Below, one piece after another: positions 1 through 10,870 of a stretch of DNA of 64,000 bases. The notes below the pieces were generated by a model that saw only the letters and a list, made by a program, of their open reading frames with translations, was not told where the DNA came from and ran no database searches. Position 1 is the stretch's first letter. Each line of letters opens with the position of its first letter. The position numbers and the translations under genes were made by a program. Source of the stretch: Bremia lactucae (lineage: Eukaryota > Oomycota > Peronosporomycetes > Peronosporales > Peronosporaceae). The DNA is taken from the NCBI RefSeq assembly GCF_004359215.1, contig NC_090628.1, positions 460,605 through 524,604 on the forward strand. Direction: 5' to 3'.

Positions 1-123
1 TTGTCACTTTATAACTTCAAGGTGATGAGGGATACCTCATCACCAGGTGCAGAGACACATAATGATTGTGTGTCTGGAGCAACTTTAGTCAAGAGATTTG
101 CAAATTCTCTTGAGGTTGCTGGA

Positions 124-1286
124 TCAGTAGGGCGTTGCGCCTCTTCGGACCCGACCGTTTTTTGGCGGTCCGCTTCGCTGTTGCGATTTCGCAACAACGT
201 CGGACCCGCGACCTTTGCCCTTTTTGGCATACGGTCCAAAATAACGTTCAGTACCTTTCGGTGCTGGACGTGGAGCACTACACTCATGAGCGTAGTGTCC
301 TAATTTTGAAAGCGATGGCAAATCTGCGATCGCTTATTGCTCGAAAAGCGAGGTCTCTCGCTTTCGACGTAAGAAAGGTCCATGGGCTCTGGACCTCCTA
401 ACTCGTGTCTTCTTGGAGGGCGATATGATGACGAACTAGCTTAGGCCTGTCTCAAGCTAAAGTCCTCCTGTTCCGCAACGGATATTGCTTCTTCAAGCGT
501 ATCCAGTACGAAGCGGAACAGGTGGATCTGTACGGGACCATCCGTAAGACCTTGCATGAACACCATAATCTACGTGTGTTCATGAACGGGATTGTTTGTA
601 ATACAACTCACTAAAAGTCGTATGTGCTGGGCACAAGCGTGAACATCACGCTTGCCTTTCTTGAGTTCCAAAAGCTCTGATCTCGGAACTCAGCCCTCGG
701 CGGTTCGAACGTCTGTTTGAGCCGGGCTTTAAAAGCCTCTAGCGACCCAAAGACATATGGGTCGCGCAACTTAAGGCCTAGTGCCCAAGTTTTGGCACGA
801 CCTGCCAAATTTGACTGAGTATATGCGACTTGCATTTGCTCGTCGATGATGTGACGTGCCCTTATGGCATCGTCCAACTCGACAAACCATCTCAAGAAGG
901 AGTCTTCTTCGACTCCCCTATACTTAGAGATGTCAATCTTTAAAGTTTCGGGACGACACGTTTGCGTCGTCCCAGGTAAAGGGGTCTGTACCTGTTGTAA
1001 CGTCAACAGTTCTGCCTATTGAGAGCCTTGCTGATTTAGCAAGGCTACTTTTTCCTTCATTTCGTCAAGTTCATGTTGTATGAACTTGGCGATGGCTGAA
1101 TGGAGGGCATCTCTGTCCAAATTGGACAGCATTGCCAAGATTGCATCGTTTCCTACGGTCGAACTCATTCGTTCGACCGCACTCCTTTTCTTTATCACTT
1201 AAAATGGAGTAGTCTTCACGGGAAACGTGATGCGTATTCCCACTATCATCTAACATGGACATGTTAGATGTGGAAAATGTGGTCAT
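124..1286 (-). pseudogene. Gypsy Gag remnant, copy A
   Basis: Gag forms the particle of the retrotransposon and binds its RNA. On the minus strand the start lies near 1286 (MTTFSTSN), and the frame breaks within the first 60 codons. The central part (611-1006) is open and contains the segment KIDISKYRG and the stretch AKTWALGLKLRDPYVFG, both shared with the other two copies. A CCHC-like knuckle (GHYAHECSAPR) follows near 230-310. Several frame changes separate the pieces. Unlike copies B and C, this copy keeps the original frame at TWALGLKL. The family assignment rests on homology to the other copies here and on the LTR/PBS context. Confidence 0.8.
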
Positions 1287-1312
1287 TGGACGGACTACAT
1301 AGTGCTACCAGG

Positions 1313-1822
1313 TGTAACGGGTCACTACGACTTGTACTGCTTCAGTACAAGTCCGCTTCGCACTGCTTCAGTTGCGAGTGGTGCCTTACGTTATTTCACG
1401 TACACTAGTACGTGCAGAGGAAGACTTCTCTTTAAGATAATTAGCTTAAAGAGGGTAAAATGAAAACTGTATTGATAAAATCAAGTGTCTCTCTTTCTTT
1501 CTTGTAAATGCTATGTAACGATACACCCCGTTACAAATAAAAGAAAACTGTATTTAATATAATTAACTTCTTTTGTTTCTATCTATTTAATACTAACTTA
1601 ATTATAAATTAATACAAAACATGCAATAAAGTCTAATCTGTCTCTCCCTTTGCGCGCGTCCAGCGCTGACTGGACCGCGGAGCAAGAAGATAGAATGGCC
1701 TATATCTACCAATGGCGAATGTTACCATGTAAAGTAATGTCTTCAAAATATATCTACCTTTTAGATAATGTATTAATTAACAGCCTTTAAGTTTTAATTT
1801 CATGTACCAAGACACCGTTACA
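1313..1822 (-). repeat. LTR of Gypsy copy A, with an internal insertion
   Basis: The LTR begins (minus-strand 3' end) with TGTAACGGG at 1313 and ends near 1822 with ACCGTTACA. It matches the 440-bp LTRs at 27500 and 29460 but carries an extra block around 1450-1545. That block contains a second LTR terminus (TGTAACGATACACCCCGTTA, 1514-1533) and repeats AAAACTGTATT on both sides. This looks like a piece of LTR end inserted into the LTR. Confidence 0.75.
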
Positions 1823-2557
1823 GCTAATGTATAGTAAAAATACTTCTTCCAGGTTTTCATTCGACGGACGTGCATCTGGCAGGAAGCGGCGTATAAGACA
1901 AGATTGTCGTCGGTCTCAACGCATACTTAAACTCTCACTCAAATGTTTGGTACAATTTTACTGACCCTTTCATTTTGTAAAGTTTACGCCTTGCACTCCC
2001 ACCGAGAGAGAGAGCAAACGCACGTACACCTAGTCCTTGACCGTTTCCGCATATTTTTGCCCGTCGAGTGAAGCGAATGTAGCTTGAATATATGGATTAA
2101 TTGTTCGGGGCAGTGAAAGCGCCAGTGCTTTCGACTTTTAAATCGAACATGCTGTCAACAGTATTTACGTTTCCAAACATCCACCGTTATCCATCTTCAT
2201 GGGTTTCTATTATTGCGTAAGACGAAGCGCGTCGACAATCATCGTATGGTAGGTGGGTGACGTCTCGTACAAGTCGTAACGGGACCACATCTTTCGCACC
2301 CTTATTTTCGTAGTGATGGGTTTGTGTACCAGTAAGTTTCGCTTTAGAGTTCTACCAATTTTGAGATCGAAGCGCATAGTAAAAAAAACAGCTGGCAGGA
2401 TAGAATCGACTTTTACGTCGAGAACCAAATATCGTTCTGAATCAGCCTCGTTGTCCCTAGCCCCGACAAGAAACCTTTTTTATGTCTTTCAGCTTGCAAC
2501 CCCGACCCACAACAACCCACGTGCTTATTCCAACCGTTACTTCTATTTTCTAAGCCG
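1823..2557. other. Upstream region of the PH-kinase gene
   Basis: I see no gene in this 735-bp stretch. It should hold the promoter and 5' leader of the kinase at 2558. An oomycete initiator-like string (TTTCATTTTGTAAAG) lies at 1968-1982, but it is about 580 bp from the start codon, so its relevance is uncertain. A short open frame at 2313-2561 on the plus strand has no recognisable content. Confidence 0.4.
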
Positions 2558-4879
2558 ATGAACGACTCGGCGCCGCTCGTTCTCGTGCCACCCACGGCGC
2601 TGCTCTTGCAGCCGTCGCTCACGTCCATTACCATGTCGGATAGTCAGCGCTCGAAGCAGCTTCCTGGAGAGTCCTCTGACCGGTTACGGAGTCCCACTGA
2701 AAGTCGTCTGGCCGCTGGCCGACGACATCTTACGCCCAGCCACGGCACGATGGCTTCTGCTTCAGCGCCATCGTACCAGCCTCTCGATGCTATTGAAAGC
2801 GTTCGCACGGCAAATGCAAATCCAAATGGTGGAGGCCACGAGGTAATTCTTAGCGGTACATTATTCAAGCGTGGTCAAATTTTTAAGACGTGGTTGCCAC
2901 GCTATCTGGTCTTATCACGCGATGCTCTCCACGTGTATCGTAAAAACCCATACATGCAACAACAAGAGAAAGATGTGGCCCAATGGGAGAAGAAACTTTT
3001 GAAAATGGAAGTCGTGCAAGCCGATGGCATTCGCGTCGAGGCGACCGATGCGTTTAAGAACCATCCATTTTGTTTTGTGCTAATAGCACGCAAGCGGTCG
3101 CGACATTTAGGCCCTTTTCAAAGTAGTGGAAGTGATGGGTGTGCGAAAAAGTCGCGTTTTTTCTCCCGCGCGGGCTGTCGTGGATTTCAGCACCGGAACT
3201 TGAGTAATATCGACTCGAGTGACGGTCCAGTGGTGCTCTATTACTTTGAAGCAAGTAAAGATACAGAACGACAGCGCTGGATTCGGGCTTTACAACGGTG
3301 GATGGAAGACACGAGCCCCACCAAGCTTGGACGTGGGATTCTCAATTATATTGTGAATAACGACTATAGCAATCATCGGTACGGCAAGAAGGTGGTCGAA
3401 TCGTCGTCGAAAAAGTCGGTGGGATTGGTAGGAGATAGTGGATTGGTTTTATCGCCAGCGTCGCATGCTGGGCGCTCGGTGGAGCAGGAATTTCCTGTGC
3501 TTGCCAATTTGATTCGTGATTTGCACGATTGCAAGAAAGAGGACGAGATGATTTACATTCTGGATCAAGTCTTTGGCGAAGTCCAAGACGGTGCGAATAG
3601 CAGTTATATTAAAAAGCTCATTAGTACGGCAGGAGAAGCAAAGTTGGAGGAATCTGCCCATATTTGGACGACGCACGTGAAGACGGCGTATGCAACGATT
3701 ATGAAGGCATTGCAATCCACGCCATCGGAGCAGGAACCGAGCAGCCAAGCCCCCACGCTGCGAGCCCCTAATTATGCCATGCGGCAGCACTCTGGTGTCA
3801 GTATTGAGTCGAGCGGTAGCAATCAGTCGCTACGGACGTTGGACGTGGTATCATTCCATCGATTTTATAAATTAGGACGAAAATTGGGATCCGGTGCGTT
3901 TTCGGTCGTGCACATTGCCACGCATCGTGAAACAAGGAAGCAGGTCGCGGTGAAGTGCATTGCCAAAGTGAGTTTGGGCTCGCAAGACGTGGGTTCGCTT
4001 AAGCAGGAAGTGGAAGTCATGTCGAGCTTGAATCATCCGAATCTCGTCCCGTTGTTGGATTATTTTGAAGAAGATCGTTACTACTATATTGTCACGCCGC
4101 TTTGTACGGGCGGTGAACTGTTTGACGATCTTGTAAAGCGCAAGAGTTACACCGAAGAGGATGCCCGTGTACTTATGCGAAAATTGGCCAGTGCGATTGA
4201 TTATCTCCACTCGAGGGGAATTGTGCACCGTGACTTGAAGCCAGAGAATATTTTACTTAAGACATCTGCCCCTGGGGCTGAAATCATGATTGCCGACTTT
4301 GGGTTCGCGCGTTCGATGAATGGCTCCCGTCGCGGCACAGCTTGTGGCACACCGGGTTATGTTGCACCGGAAGTCGTACGGGGTGAGCCATACGGTGCCG
4401 AGGTGGATTGTTGGAGTCTAGGTGTGATTCTTTATATTTTACTGTGTGGGTACCCACCGTTTCCTGGCGCAAACCATGCCACGGTTCTTGACAAAGTTGT
4501 CAAGGCTGAGTACACGTTTGAGGTACCGTACTGGGATGGAGTTTCAGATGAAGCGAAAGATTTGGTGATGGAATTGCTGACGGTGGATCGTACAAAGCGC
4601 CTGAATGCGTCAGGAATACTAGCGCACCCTTGGATGGACGAGGTGCGCGCGTCTGCCATGGGCATGACAGATGATACTGAGTCGAGGAAGCGATTTACTC
4701 GAAAGTGTTCGGACCTATTGCCGGCATTGCACCAGATGCGGAAGCATAGCCTGACTCATGGTAGTCCAAAGATCCGTCCTTCCGACATGAATGTGGACGA
4801 TATCGAATTGGACGAGCTAACAATGAATAGTGATAAGGAAACGCTTGAGCGCGAGCTGGCAGACATGGAAGGTCTTTAA
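2558..4879 (+). CDS. PH-domain serine/threonine protein kinase, CAMK-like
   Basis: A 773-residue intronless protein that should transfer phosphate from ATP to protein Ser/Thr. A PH domain (about residues 94-250, opening ILSGTLFKRGQIFKTW and closing RQRWIRALQRW) would recruit it to phosphoinositide membranes or a protein partner. The PH domain is split by a Ser/Gly/Arg insert at about 188-215. The kinase domain spans about 433-692 with GSGAFSVVH (P-loop), VAVKCIAK (lysine near 465), HRDLKPENIL (near 556), DFGFAR (near 578), GTPGYVAPE and RLNASGILAHPWM. These are CAMK-type signatures, and all catalytic residues are present. The N-terminus is Ser/Pro-rich and disordered-looking; a second ATG at 2633 is an alternative start. 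It converges with the START-FYVE gene. Calcium/calmodulin dependence is not shown by the sequence. Confidence 0.93.
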   Translation: MNDSAPLVLVPPTALLLQPSLTSITMSDSQRSKQLPGESSDRLRSPTESRLAAGRRHLTPSHGTMASASAPSYQPLDAIESVRTANANPNGGGHEVILSGTLFKRGQIFKTWLPRYLVLSRDALHVYRKNPYMQQQEKDVAQWEKKLLKMEVVQADGIRVEATDAFKNHPFCFVLIARKRSRHLGPFQSSGSDGCAKKSRFFSRAGCRGFQHRNLSNIDSSDGPVVLYYFEASKDTERQRWIRALQRWMEDTSPTKLGRGILNYIVNNDYSNHRYGKKVVESSSKKSVGLVGDSGLVLSPASHAGRSVEQEFPVLANLIRDLHDCKKEDEMIYILDQVFGEVQDGANSSYIKKLISTAGEAKLEESAHIWTTHVKTAYATIMKALQSTPSEQEPSSQAPTLRAPNYAMRQHSGVSIESSGSNQSLRTLDVVSFHRFYKLGRKLGSGAFSVVHIATHRETRKQVAVKCIAKVSLGSQDVGSLKQEVEVMSSLNHPNLVPLLDYFEEDRYYYIVTPLCTGGELFDDLVKRKSYTEEDARVLMRKLASAIDYLHSRGIVHRDLKPENILLKTSAPGAEIMIADFGFARSMNGSRRGTACGTPGYVAPEVVRGEPYGAEVDCWSLGVILYILLCGYPPFPGANHATVLDKVVKAEYTFEVPYWDGVSDEAKDLVMELLTVDRTKRLNASGILAHPWMDEVRASAMGMTDDTESRKRFTRKCSDLLPALHQMRKHSLTHGSPKIRPSDMNVDDIELDELTMNSDKETLERELADMEGL

Positions 4880-5604
4880 AACGAGGGCTATCGTTGGAAA
4901 TAGCCCTTTTATGCGAGAAAGTGGTAGCTTTGCTGTGAAATAGCATCAGGCTTAAAAATGCATGGGTATTATAAAGAAAAAGTAATTCGTTGTGCGTGGT
5001 GGGTCGCGGGAGCTTTGAAATTTATGCCATCGGCAGCTTTTAAAGCGACTTTTTGCTTTTTGAATCGTGAGCTTGAAAAAAACATGAAGTTTAATTCGAC
5101 AGCAGAACTTGCAATCGTCTATGTGCCTGTCAGTGTTGCATTGTTGATAGCGTGCATACAGTTGTTGCTTGTAAGTCGAAACGTGTAAAAGATTTATGAA
5201 TTTTATTTAATTGTAATTTAGAAAGACCTTTATACAATTTCACGTACAAATATATTAGCTTACACTCTTCATTGTCTCTTTTATTTATTATTGCACGAAT
5301 TTTGCTTACGCTTTTAGTCACGTCAGCACTATTTTCTGAATTAGTAATAAAGCTCCGACAATATCTAGCAACTAAGTCTTGCCACGAAGGCACGATTCTT
5401 TATCTATTTAGTGCCCGTTTACTTTATATAGATAGCTTTCAAAATAAAAAGATTAATGGCGTCCTCGTATGGTCAACAATGAGCCCACTTAGTATGAGGG
5501 CACTACGCGACCGAAGGATGGTACTCGTATCAGAGTAACAAGGGGAAATCCAAGTGGCTTCACGAAATGTTTTATTTACAAAAAACTGCACAAGGGGCGC
5601 AGTG
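4880..5604. other. Intergenic region between convergent genes
   Basis: These 725 bp separate the stop codons of the kinase (+) and the START-FYVE gene (-) and should hold both 3' ends. Small open frames at 4958-5188 and 5272-5538 show no domain, and the DNA is AT-rich. I see no gene here. Confidence 0.5.
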
Positions 5605-8600
5605 CTAAAAGTCCAAAACAGATGATTCAGACGGAAGACTTGATCGTCTTGGTCCACACTCTTGTTCTTCGATCAGGACAGCAGATGTTATGCTCGCATT
5701 TGCAATAGCTTCTAAATATTCGGGCTCAAGCTCTGGCTGTGATCCTTCAAATTCGAGGTCCGACAAGTAAGATGATCTACTGCTATCACAATACTCGGAC
5801 AAAAGGTTCGACAACGACGGCAGCTTGTCAAAAGCATGCTCTACGTCTTGAGTCAATTTACCCTCAAAAGGCTTTGGTAGAGCGCTTTGCCACTCGATAT
5901 GGAAGGATGCGTTCGAAGATTGACTTGCACTATCATCGTCCTCGACAACTTGAACATTTTCCAATTGAATTGACGATAGCAAATCACTTAAACGAGACTC
6001 ATAAATGCCCTCGGCATCTCCCTTCTCGATTGATTGATCGTCGGCACAAAGTTGCAAATCGGTACCCGAGCTTACCGTCCCGCTATCAACGTCATGTTTT
6101 CGCATTAAGTGCGGTAAGTCCGTCAAATCCATATCACTGAACGTATCCGAATCGGCAACGCCAAACATTGAATTAAGACGCATCAAGCCCTTGGGATCGT
6201 CAGAACTTTCATTGCGCTTATATCGCACATTTGTTAAACTTGATCCACGAGGAAAGTGCACCGACGCTGGTTCAGCGGCTTCACTTGGATCATAGTCGTG
6301 CTTGCCATTGTCTGACTCGTCCAATGGCATATCATCTGGGTGGAGCGAATTTAATTGAAATGCTTGGAACGCACTCGACGAAAGATCCGAAAGGTCTCGG
6401 TACCTGTGCACTATATCCGTTTCTGTTTGCTTTGCTGGGTGCATGCTTGTGAACGTGTCCTCTCGACGACACTGCCGGGAAGATTGAGGGCGCTGTATGG
6501 TCTCCGAGACGTTTTGAAGCAATGGATCATAAAACGGAGTTGGACGATCGTCGCTCACAGTTCGTCGCATTAACCGATCTGTTGTACTAACTGGATGCAG
6601 TTGACGGGTACCGGATATAGTACCACGACTGTACGGCTCGGATTTGAGGCTCGTGCTCTGTTCAATCTCCCGTGCATATACTTCCATCATCTTGGCAAGA
6701 GCTGCTTGACGTGTTGCGTTGGCAACTCGAAGGTTTGGACCGCGTTCTTCCTCATAAAGTCGCATAGCAGACATTGCTAGTCGTAACGCTTCCTCGTCTT
6801 GGTCGCTCTCGCCGTCGCTGGCTTGTTGTGGCCGTGATGATACCAGTTCAGTAGGATTCGAGTCTTTTCTAACATCACTCGGAGATTTGAGGTCGAACCC
6901 TTTTAATTGGCGACCAAGAGGAGAGTCAGACTGCATCCCATTATCAAACGTACGAGCTCGTGTAGCTAGCGCGGGTGCATCGGTAGCAACCATGGGCTTT
7001 AAACTCAGACGCTCTTGATTTATTCTTGGCCCCTGCCGTCCACTTAAAAGGGTCAGTCGTGCATTCCTTGCATCAAAGTACTCTTGTGTCCGCCGTTGAC
7101 GTTCAAAGTCCCCACGTCCTGATTCCAGACTATCGTGTCGACTAAGAGTTCGTTTCTTGCTATGAGAGCGCGAGAGTCTTCGTCCAACCTCGTGACTACT
7201 ACGAGATCGCGATCGCGATCGTCTCGCATCAAATACCTCGGACTTTGTAGTATCATTAACTGAAAGGTTGGTAGACACGACGTCACATCCAACGCTACTT
7301 CGAGGGGTAGGACCTGCTTTTCTCCATCCAAAGCCCAATCGAAGCGTCTCACTTAGCTTGGTCTCTACCACGCCATTAGCACGAGGTCGAGTGGCTGATC
7401 TTTTGTCGTCTGTTGCAAACTCATGCCCCGTTAAATTATTATTGATTGGCTTGAGTGATTGCTTCGTCTTAGTATGAAGGTCCTCCTCTTCCAGACCTTC
7501 CCACAAAGCCATTTCTTTTAAATCAAAAGAGGTCGACTCGTTATGCATCAAAGATTTTGCGGTCGTCTGTTCTTGAAACATAGCTTCAAATTGTTCGTCG
7601 GCGCAAATGGCTTCATCAATATTTGGCAATCCGTTCGCATCTTGGTCGTCGAAATAAAAGCCGTGATCGTCAATCGAATGTGGCCTCGTTTCAAGCAAGA
7701 TCATCGACTCTTCTAAGGCAGGGCGACGACTGCACTCGTCAAGCTTTACAACGTCACGATGTTCCGTTACGCACCCTGATTCGTCCATCATGGCAACTGT
7801 TCCTTCCAACGCGACCGACTCGGAACACTCTAAGCAAATGCGCACCTTTTTCGGACCAAGATCTGCGTAATCCAGTACAAAGTCGTTGCCACACGAATTA
7901 CACACCACTTTGCCACATTTGCGGCACAGCCATCGACGACAAAAGAACCCAAAGCGCGTTTCACACAGTTCACATCGTGTCACCCGTTCTTTGGCCGGTA
8001 ATTCTAAATCACCCAATAATTTTTCGTGGGTCAATCGTTGCCGTTGAAAGTAATGATTGACATCGGCAATATTACGAATTCGACGTTTCATAATTAAAAC
8101 TTTAAGCCAATTCGGAATGTTGCCTTTGATATCCACGTGTAGTGTATGAACGGCCTCAACATATCGTTTGTCGGCTGATTCAGTGAAGATATAGCCAGAT
8201 CGATAGTAACTACCCCGAACAAGACCGTGACTACGTGTGAGAGGCGGACAAAAGGGTAATCGAATCGAGTGCATACTTTGCACCCAACCCCGGCGTTTCG
8301 TATTGGCATCTATAAACTCGTCGTGGCATTCAATGTAGCAAAAGTCGCGATTGCGAGCGAGTTTACTGGGTGATTCCATGGCCGTCCAATTAATCGCGAT
8401 ATAATGTTTTGGATTGTCATGGGTGGGCGTTGCAAGTGTCAATAATGTCTTGTGATCGAGCACGTCTTTACCAATTGTTTGCGTGTAGCCTGACATTTTT
8501 TCAGGCGTATCAAGCTTGAAAAAGTCGGAAATTTCATCAATTGTGGCTCGAATTTTACACGATCCGCGTAAGTACATGAGTGCTTTGCCATCTTGTGGCG

Positions 8601-9015
8601 CATTAGATGAGTCCATATTGTCCACGCCTTGAAACACGTCCACACCATCAGCTGATGACAAATGGAGCCAATTCATTGGCCCATCCTTGTGTCGCGAGTA
8701 GTACACGACCTCTTTGCATGCATGCTTCGCCAGTCCTAGCAAATATCGCTTTTCTTTCGCGCTAAGCTTCGGGACAGGAAAAAAGTCGTTGGGTAATGGT
8801 AGCTTGCCGGGAATATAGCCCGCAGCCGAGCTGTTGTAACCATGTTTTAAGTTGGCGCAATTGGTCGAGTTGGCCATGGATGAATTCAATTCATCTCGTA
8901 CCGAGTGAAACGTCGATCGCGAAGAGCCTCGTATGAAGTCGGTGGTGCGAAAACTGGTCATTTGTGGCGCTCCAAGGAGGTCAGGGTCAATTCGTACAAT
9001 CACCGACACCTTCAC
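5605..9015 (-). CDS. START-like plus FYVE-like zinc finger protein
   Basis: A 1,136-residue intronless protein. Residues about 85-320 resemble a START-type lipid-binding domain as found in oomycete START-FYVE families (segments DGPMNWLHL, YIAINWTAMESP, RDFCYIECHDEF). At about 350-402 lies a FYVE-related zinc finger with four CxxC pairs: CELC, CRKC, CNSC, CLEC. The FYVE signature is altered: RRWLCRKCG replaces the usual RRHHCR and no WxxD is visible, so PI3P binding is doubtful. The C-terminal 700 residues are low-complexity and Ser/Asp-rich, with an RS-like patch (near 598-625). Such proteins probably act in endosomal lipid trafficking, but that is inference. The gene faces the kinase tail to tail. 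The start at 9015 is the first ATG of the open frame and precedes the START-like region. Confidence 0.88.
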   Translation of the reverse strand: MKVSVIVRIDPDLLGAPQMTSFRTTDFIRGSSRSTFHSVRDELNSSMANSTNCANLKHGYNSSAAGYIPGKLPLPNDFFPVPKLSAKEKRYLLGLAKHACKEVVYYSRHKDGPMNWLHLSSADGVDVFQGVDNMDSSNAPQDGKALMYLRGSCKIRATIDEISDFFKLDTPEKMSGYTQTIGKDVLDHKTLLTLATPTHDNPKHYIAINWTAMESPSKLARNRDFCYIECHDEFIDANTKRRGWVQSMHSIRLPFCPPLTRSHGLVRGSYYRSGYIFTESADKRYVEAVHTLHVDIKGNIPNWLKVLIMKRRIRNIADVNHYFQRQRLTHEKLLGDLELPAKERVTRCELCETRFGFFCRRWLCRKCGKVVCNSCGNDFVLDYADLGPKKVRICLECSESVALEGTVAMMDESGCVTEHRDVVKLDECSRRPALEESMILLETRPHSIDDHGFYFDDQDANGLPNIDEAICADEQFEAMFQEQTTAKSLMHNESTSFDLKEMALWEGLEEEDLHTKTKQSLKPINNNLTGHEFATDDKRSATRPRANGVVETKLSETLRLGFGWRKAGPTPRSSVGCDVVSTNLSVNDTTKSEVFDARRSRSRSRSSHEVGRRLSRSHSKKRTLSRHDSLESGRGDFERQRRTQEYFDARNARLTLLSGRQGPRINQERLSLKPMVATDAPALATRARTFDNGMQSDSPLGRQLKGFDLKSPSDVRKDSNPTELVSSRPQQASDGESDQDEEALRLAMSAMRLYEEERGPNLRVANATRQAALAKMMEVYAREIEQSTSLKSEPYSRGTISGTRQLHPVSTTDRLMRRTVSDDRPTPFYDPLLQNVSETIQRPQSSRQCRREDTFTSMHPAKQTETDIVHRYRDLSDLSSSAFQAFQLNSLHPDDMPLDESDNGKHDYDPSEAAEPASVHFPRGSSLTNVRYKRNESSDDPKGLMRLNSMFGVADSDTFSDMDLTDLPHLMRKHDVDSGTVSSGTDLQLCADDQSIEKGDAEGIYESRLSDLLSSIQLENVQVVEDDDSASQSSNASFHIEWQSALPKPFEGKLTQDVEHAFDKLPSLSNLLSEYCDSSRSSYLSDLEFEGSQPELEPEYLEAIANASITSAVLIEEQECGPRRSSLPSESSVLDF

Positions 9016-9919
9016 TCAGTGTTCAGCTACCGGGGTTTACCCAACGAGGTCGCAATGCGGCAATAGACAACTAATTATAGGAGAAATCACGTGAAAAGTT
9101 TTTCTTGCACAAAGAACCGGAAGCCGGTCCCTGCACGAGATGGAAAGAGCCAGTTGTACGATTTGCGACGAGCTAAATACTGTAAGTTGATGACGCACTG
9201 TAGCAAATTGTGTGAAATGTCAGCGCGAAGTTGGCGGCGGAGTTTGGTCTATTTTCTACACTCTTTGTTGTGCGACCTCAGACTGGGTTGAGCTTCCGAC
9301 GAATGCAGCTAATCTTGAATGCCTGGAATCGTCTAAGAAAGATAGTTGTGGGATTGTCATTGACCTAAAGATCTTACCTGACCACGATCATGAGTAGTAA
9401 GACCATATGGCATCGGCTGATGATTTTGCAAACGAGCTGCTAAGTATCTGAGTCGACCCCGAAGCATACTAGAACTGTATTAAGAGGCTTATCGTCCGTG
9501 TGATTGCTAGAGGGTCTATAAGTGCATTTAAAAAAGCAGCGAGAATATTAAAGATGAATTGGTCTCGATCTCGAGGATACGCTCATCACAAAAAATCTTT
9601 TTAAAGGGCCAACCGTTTTTGAGATATTCTTTTGGGATGCTCTCGTCGGGAGGATCTAGAAGCTGTTCTAACGACATTGATTTTTTGTGCTTTAGCCGCG
9701 ACGGCATCGTTCCAAGCTCAGCTATCAGCAATGCTTCGCTTTACTGGTTCTGCCTTCGACTGTCATCTCTAGAGAAGAATAATATTAAACGCTGTTTAGT
9801 GAGGGTTCGTATGTTTATTACCTGTATGAATTGCTTCAATTACGTCGTTTGACGCGTCAGCTGTTATAGGTGTTCCCATCTGTTCATTATCATATAATTC
9901 TTTGACGATTTACTTAATT
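9016..9919. other. Upstream region of the START-FYVE gene; no clear gene
   Basis: This 900-bp stretch should contain the START-FYVE promoter near 9016. A minus-strand frame at 9528-9731 encodes a hydrophilic peptide (with SLEQLLDPPDESIPKEYL) that looks more protein-like than its surroundings. An intron-like GT...CTCTAG block precedes it on the minus strand (about 9770-9822), but an in-frame stop blocks a simple exon join. It may be a gene remnant. I do not recognise it. Confidence 0.3.
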
Positions 9920-10130
9920 TGTAACGGAGCGTCCCGTTTCAAATTGTATTTGAAGTATATTGTCTATATGAGGAATAATAATTATTATTTCCTATGAGAG
10001 ATAATAAATAAAGAAACACATAATTATTATCTTTATTAATTTCTGACTTAAAAGTTCCAATATTACCACATTTGGAACAATAAGACATTAGTTCTATTGG
10101 TTGGTTGAATAAAGTTTAAATCATAGCAAG
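9920..10130 (+). repeat. 5' LTR remnant of the 9920-16232 Gypsy element
   Basis: Starts TGTAACGG and shares blocks with the 3' LTR, such as TTCCAATATTACCA, AATAAGACATTAGTT and ATTGGTTGGTTGA. Similarity fades after about 10130, so only the first part is called. Confidence 0.65.
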
Positions 10131-10372
10131 TGCGCACGAGGAGCCGAATTACCGCTCCCCTGACGACAATTTACTTGAGTACTTAGTGCGTTGAGAGAGG
10201 TCGCTAAGGCGCCCACCGTAACTACCTCACTGCACGCAAGAGAGGCCGCTTTAACCGCTTCCTCGCTGTGCTAGGAGGTGTGTCTAAGTAGAGCGAGGAC
10301 TTAAGTCTTAAACAGGCTTTTGGTCACTCTGGAGCTTATCTTCCTCCGAGACAACAAGAAAGCGGAGGTCCA

Positions 10373-10870
10373 GGACCTATGGACCTATCGTATGTAGAGA
10401 GCGAGAAACCTCGCTCTTCAAGTTACAAACGATTACAAAAATTTCATCGTTGTCAAAAGACGAGTTACTGCGCCTATGAGTGTAGTGCCCCACGGCCAGT
10501 GCCTACAACACTAAGAGAAAAGACCGACCTTTCGCATGAGCAGCGGAAGACGCAGATCTAAAGCTGTTGCGATTTCGAAACGGCGAGGCGGATCGTCAAA
10601 AAACGGTCGGGGTCAGTAGGTGCGGAGCGCCCTATCGCTAGAAATTTGCAGACTCAAATTCATTAGGCGCAATATACCTCTAACAAGGATGACAATGCGC
10701 CTAGCAACAGGCGTATCTGGTTGGTATTCAATACACGTTAAAGGGTAAACGCTACGATACTGATTTCATCGTACTAGATTTGGATTTCTAATTTGATTTT
10801 ATCCTAGGATTACCATGGCTCAGAAAGTACGAGCAATGCATAAATTGGCAGCATCAAGCCGTCGATGCCT
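10373..10870 (+). pseudogene. Gypsy gag nucleocapsid and protease remnants
   Basis: The frame at 10379-10561 begins MDLSYVESEKPR and contains a decayed CCHC knuckle (YCAYECSAPRPVP), the same Gag region as at 20500-20988. Around 10780-10860 the plus strand reads through a retroviral-protease end (bases for LGLPWL and NWQHQ-like residues). The intervening frame has stops. Confidence 0.65.

Larger units (their letters stand above)
1..1822 (-). mobile_element. Ty3/Gypsy element fragment, copy A (gag plus 5' LTR)
   Basis: This is the 5' end of an LTR retrotransposon read on the minus strand, cut by the window edge. From high to low coordinate it holds an LTR (1313-1822), a primer-binding-site-like sequence ending at 1312 (minus strand CTGGTAGCAC), a gag region, and the start of the nucleocapsid/protease part near position 1. 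The same arrangement recurs at 20391-22189 and 28244-29899, which marks it as one repeat family. The reading frame is interrupted, so the copy is not autonomous. Confidence 0.85.

Noticed and set aside
4958..5538. Two small plus-strand frames between the kinase and START-FYVE genes.
   Set aside because: No domain, low complexity and AT-rich; they fit chance frames in 3' flanks.
5739..8060. Several plus-strand frames of 70-145 codons.
   Set aside because: They are opposite-strand shadows of the START-FYVE gene.
9528..9852. Minus-strand spliced gene at 9528-9850.
   Set aside because: An intron-like block exists, but the downstream exon has an in-frame TAA before the open part, so a clean gene cannot be supported.
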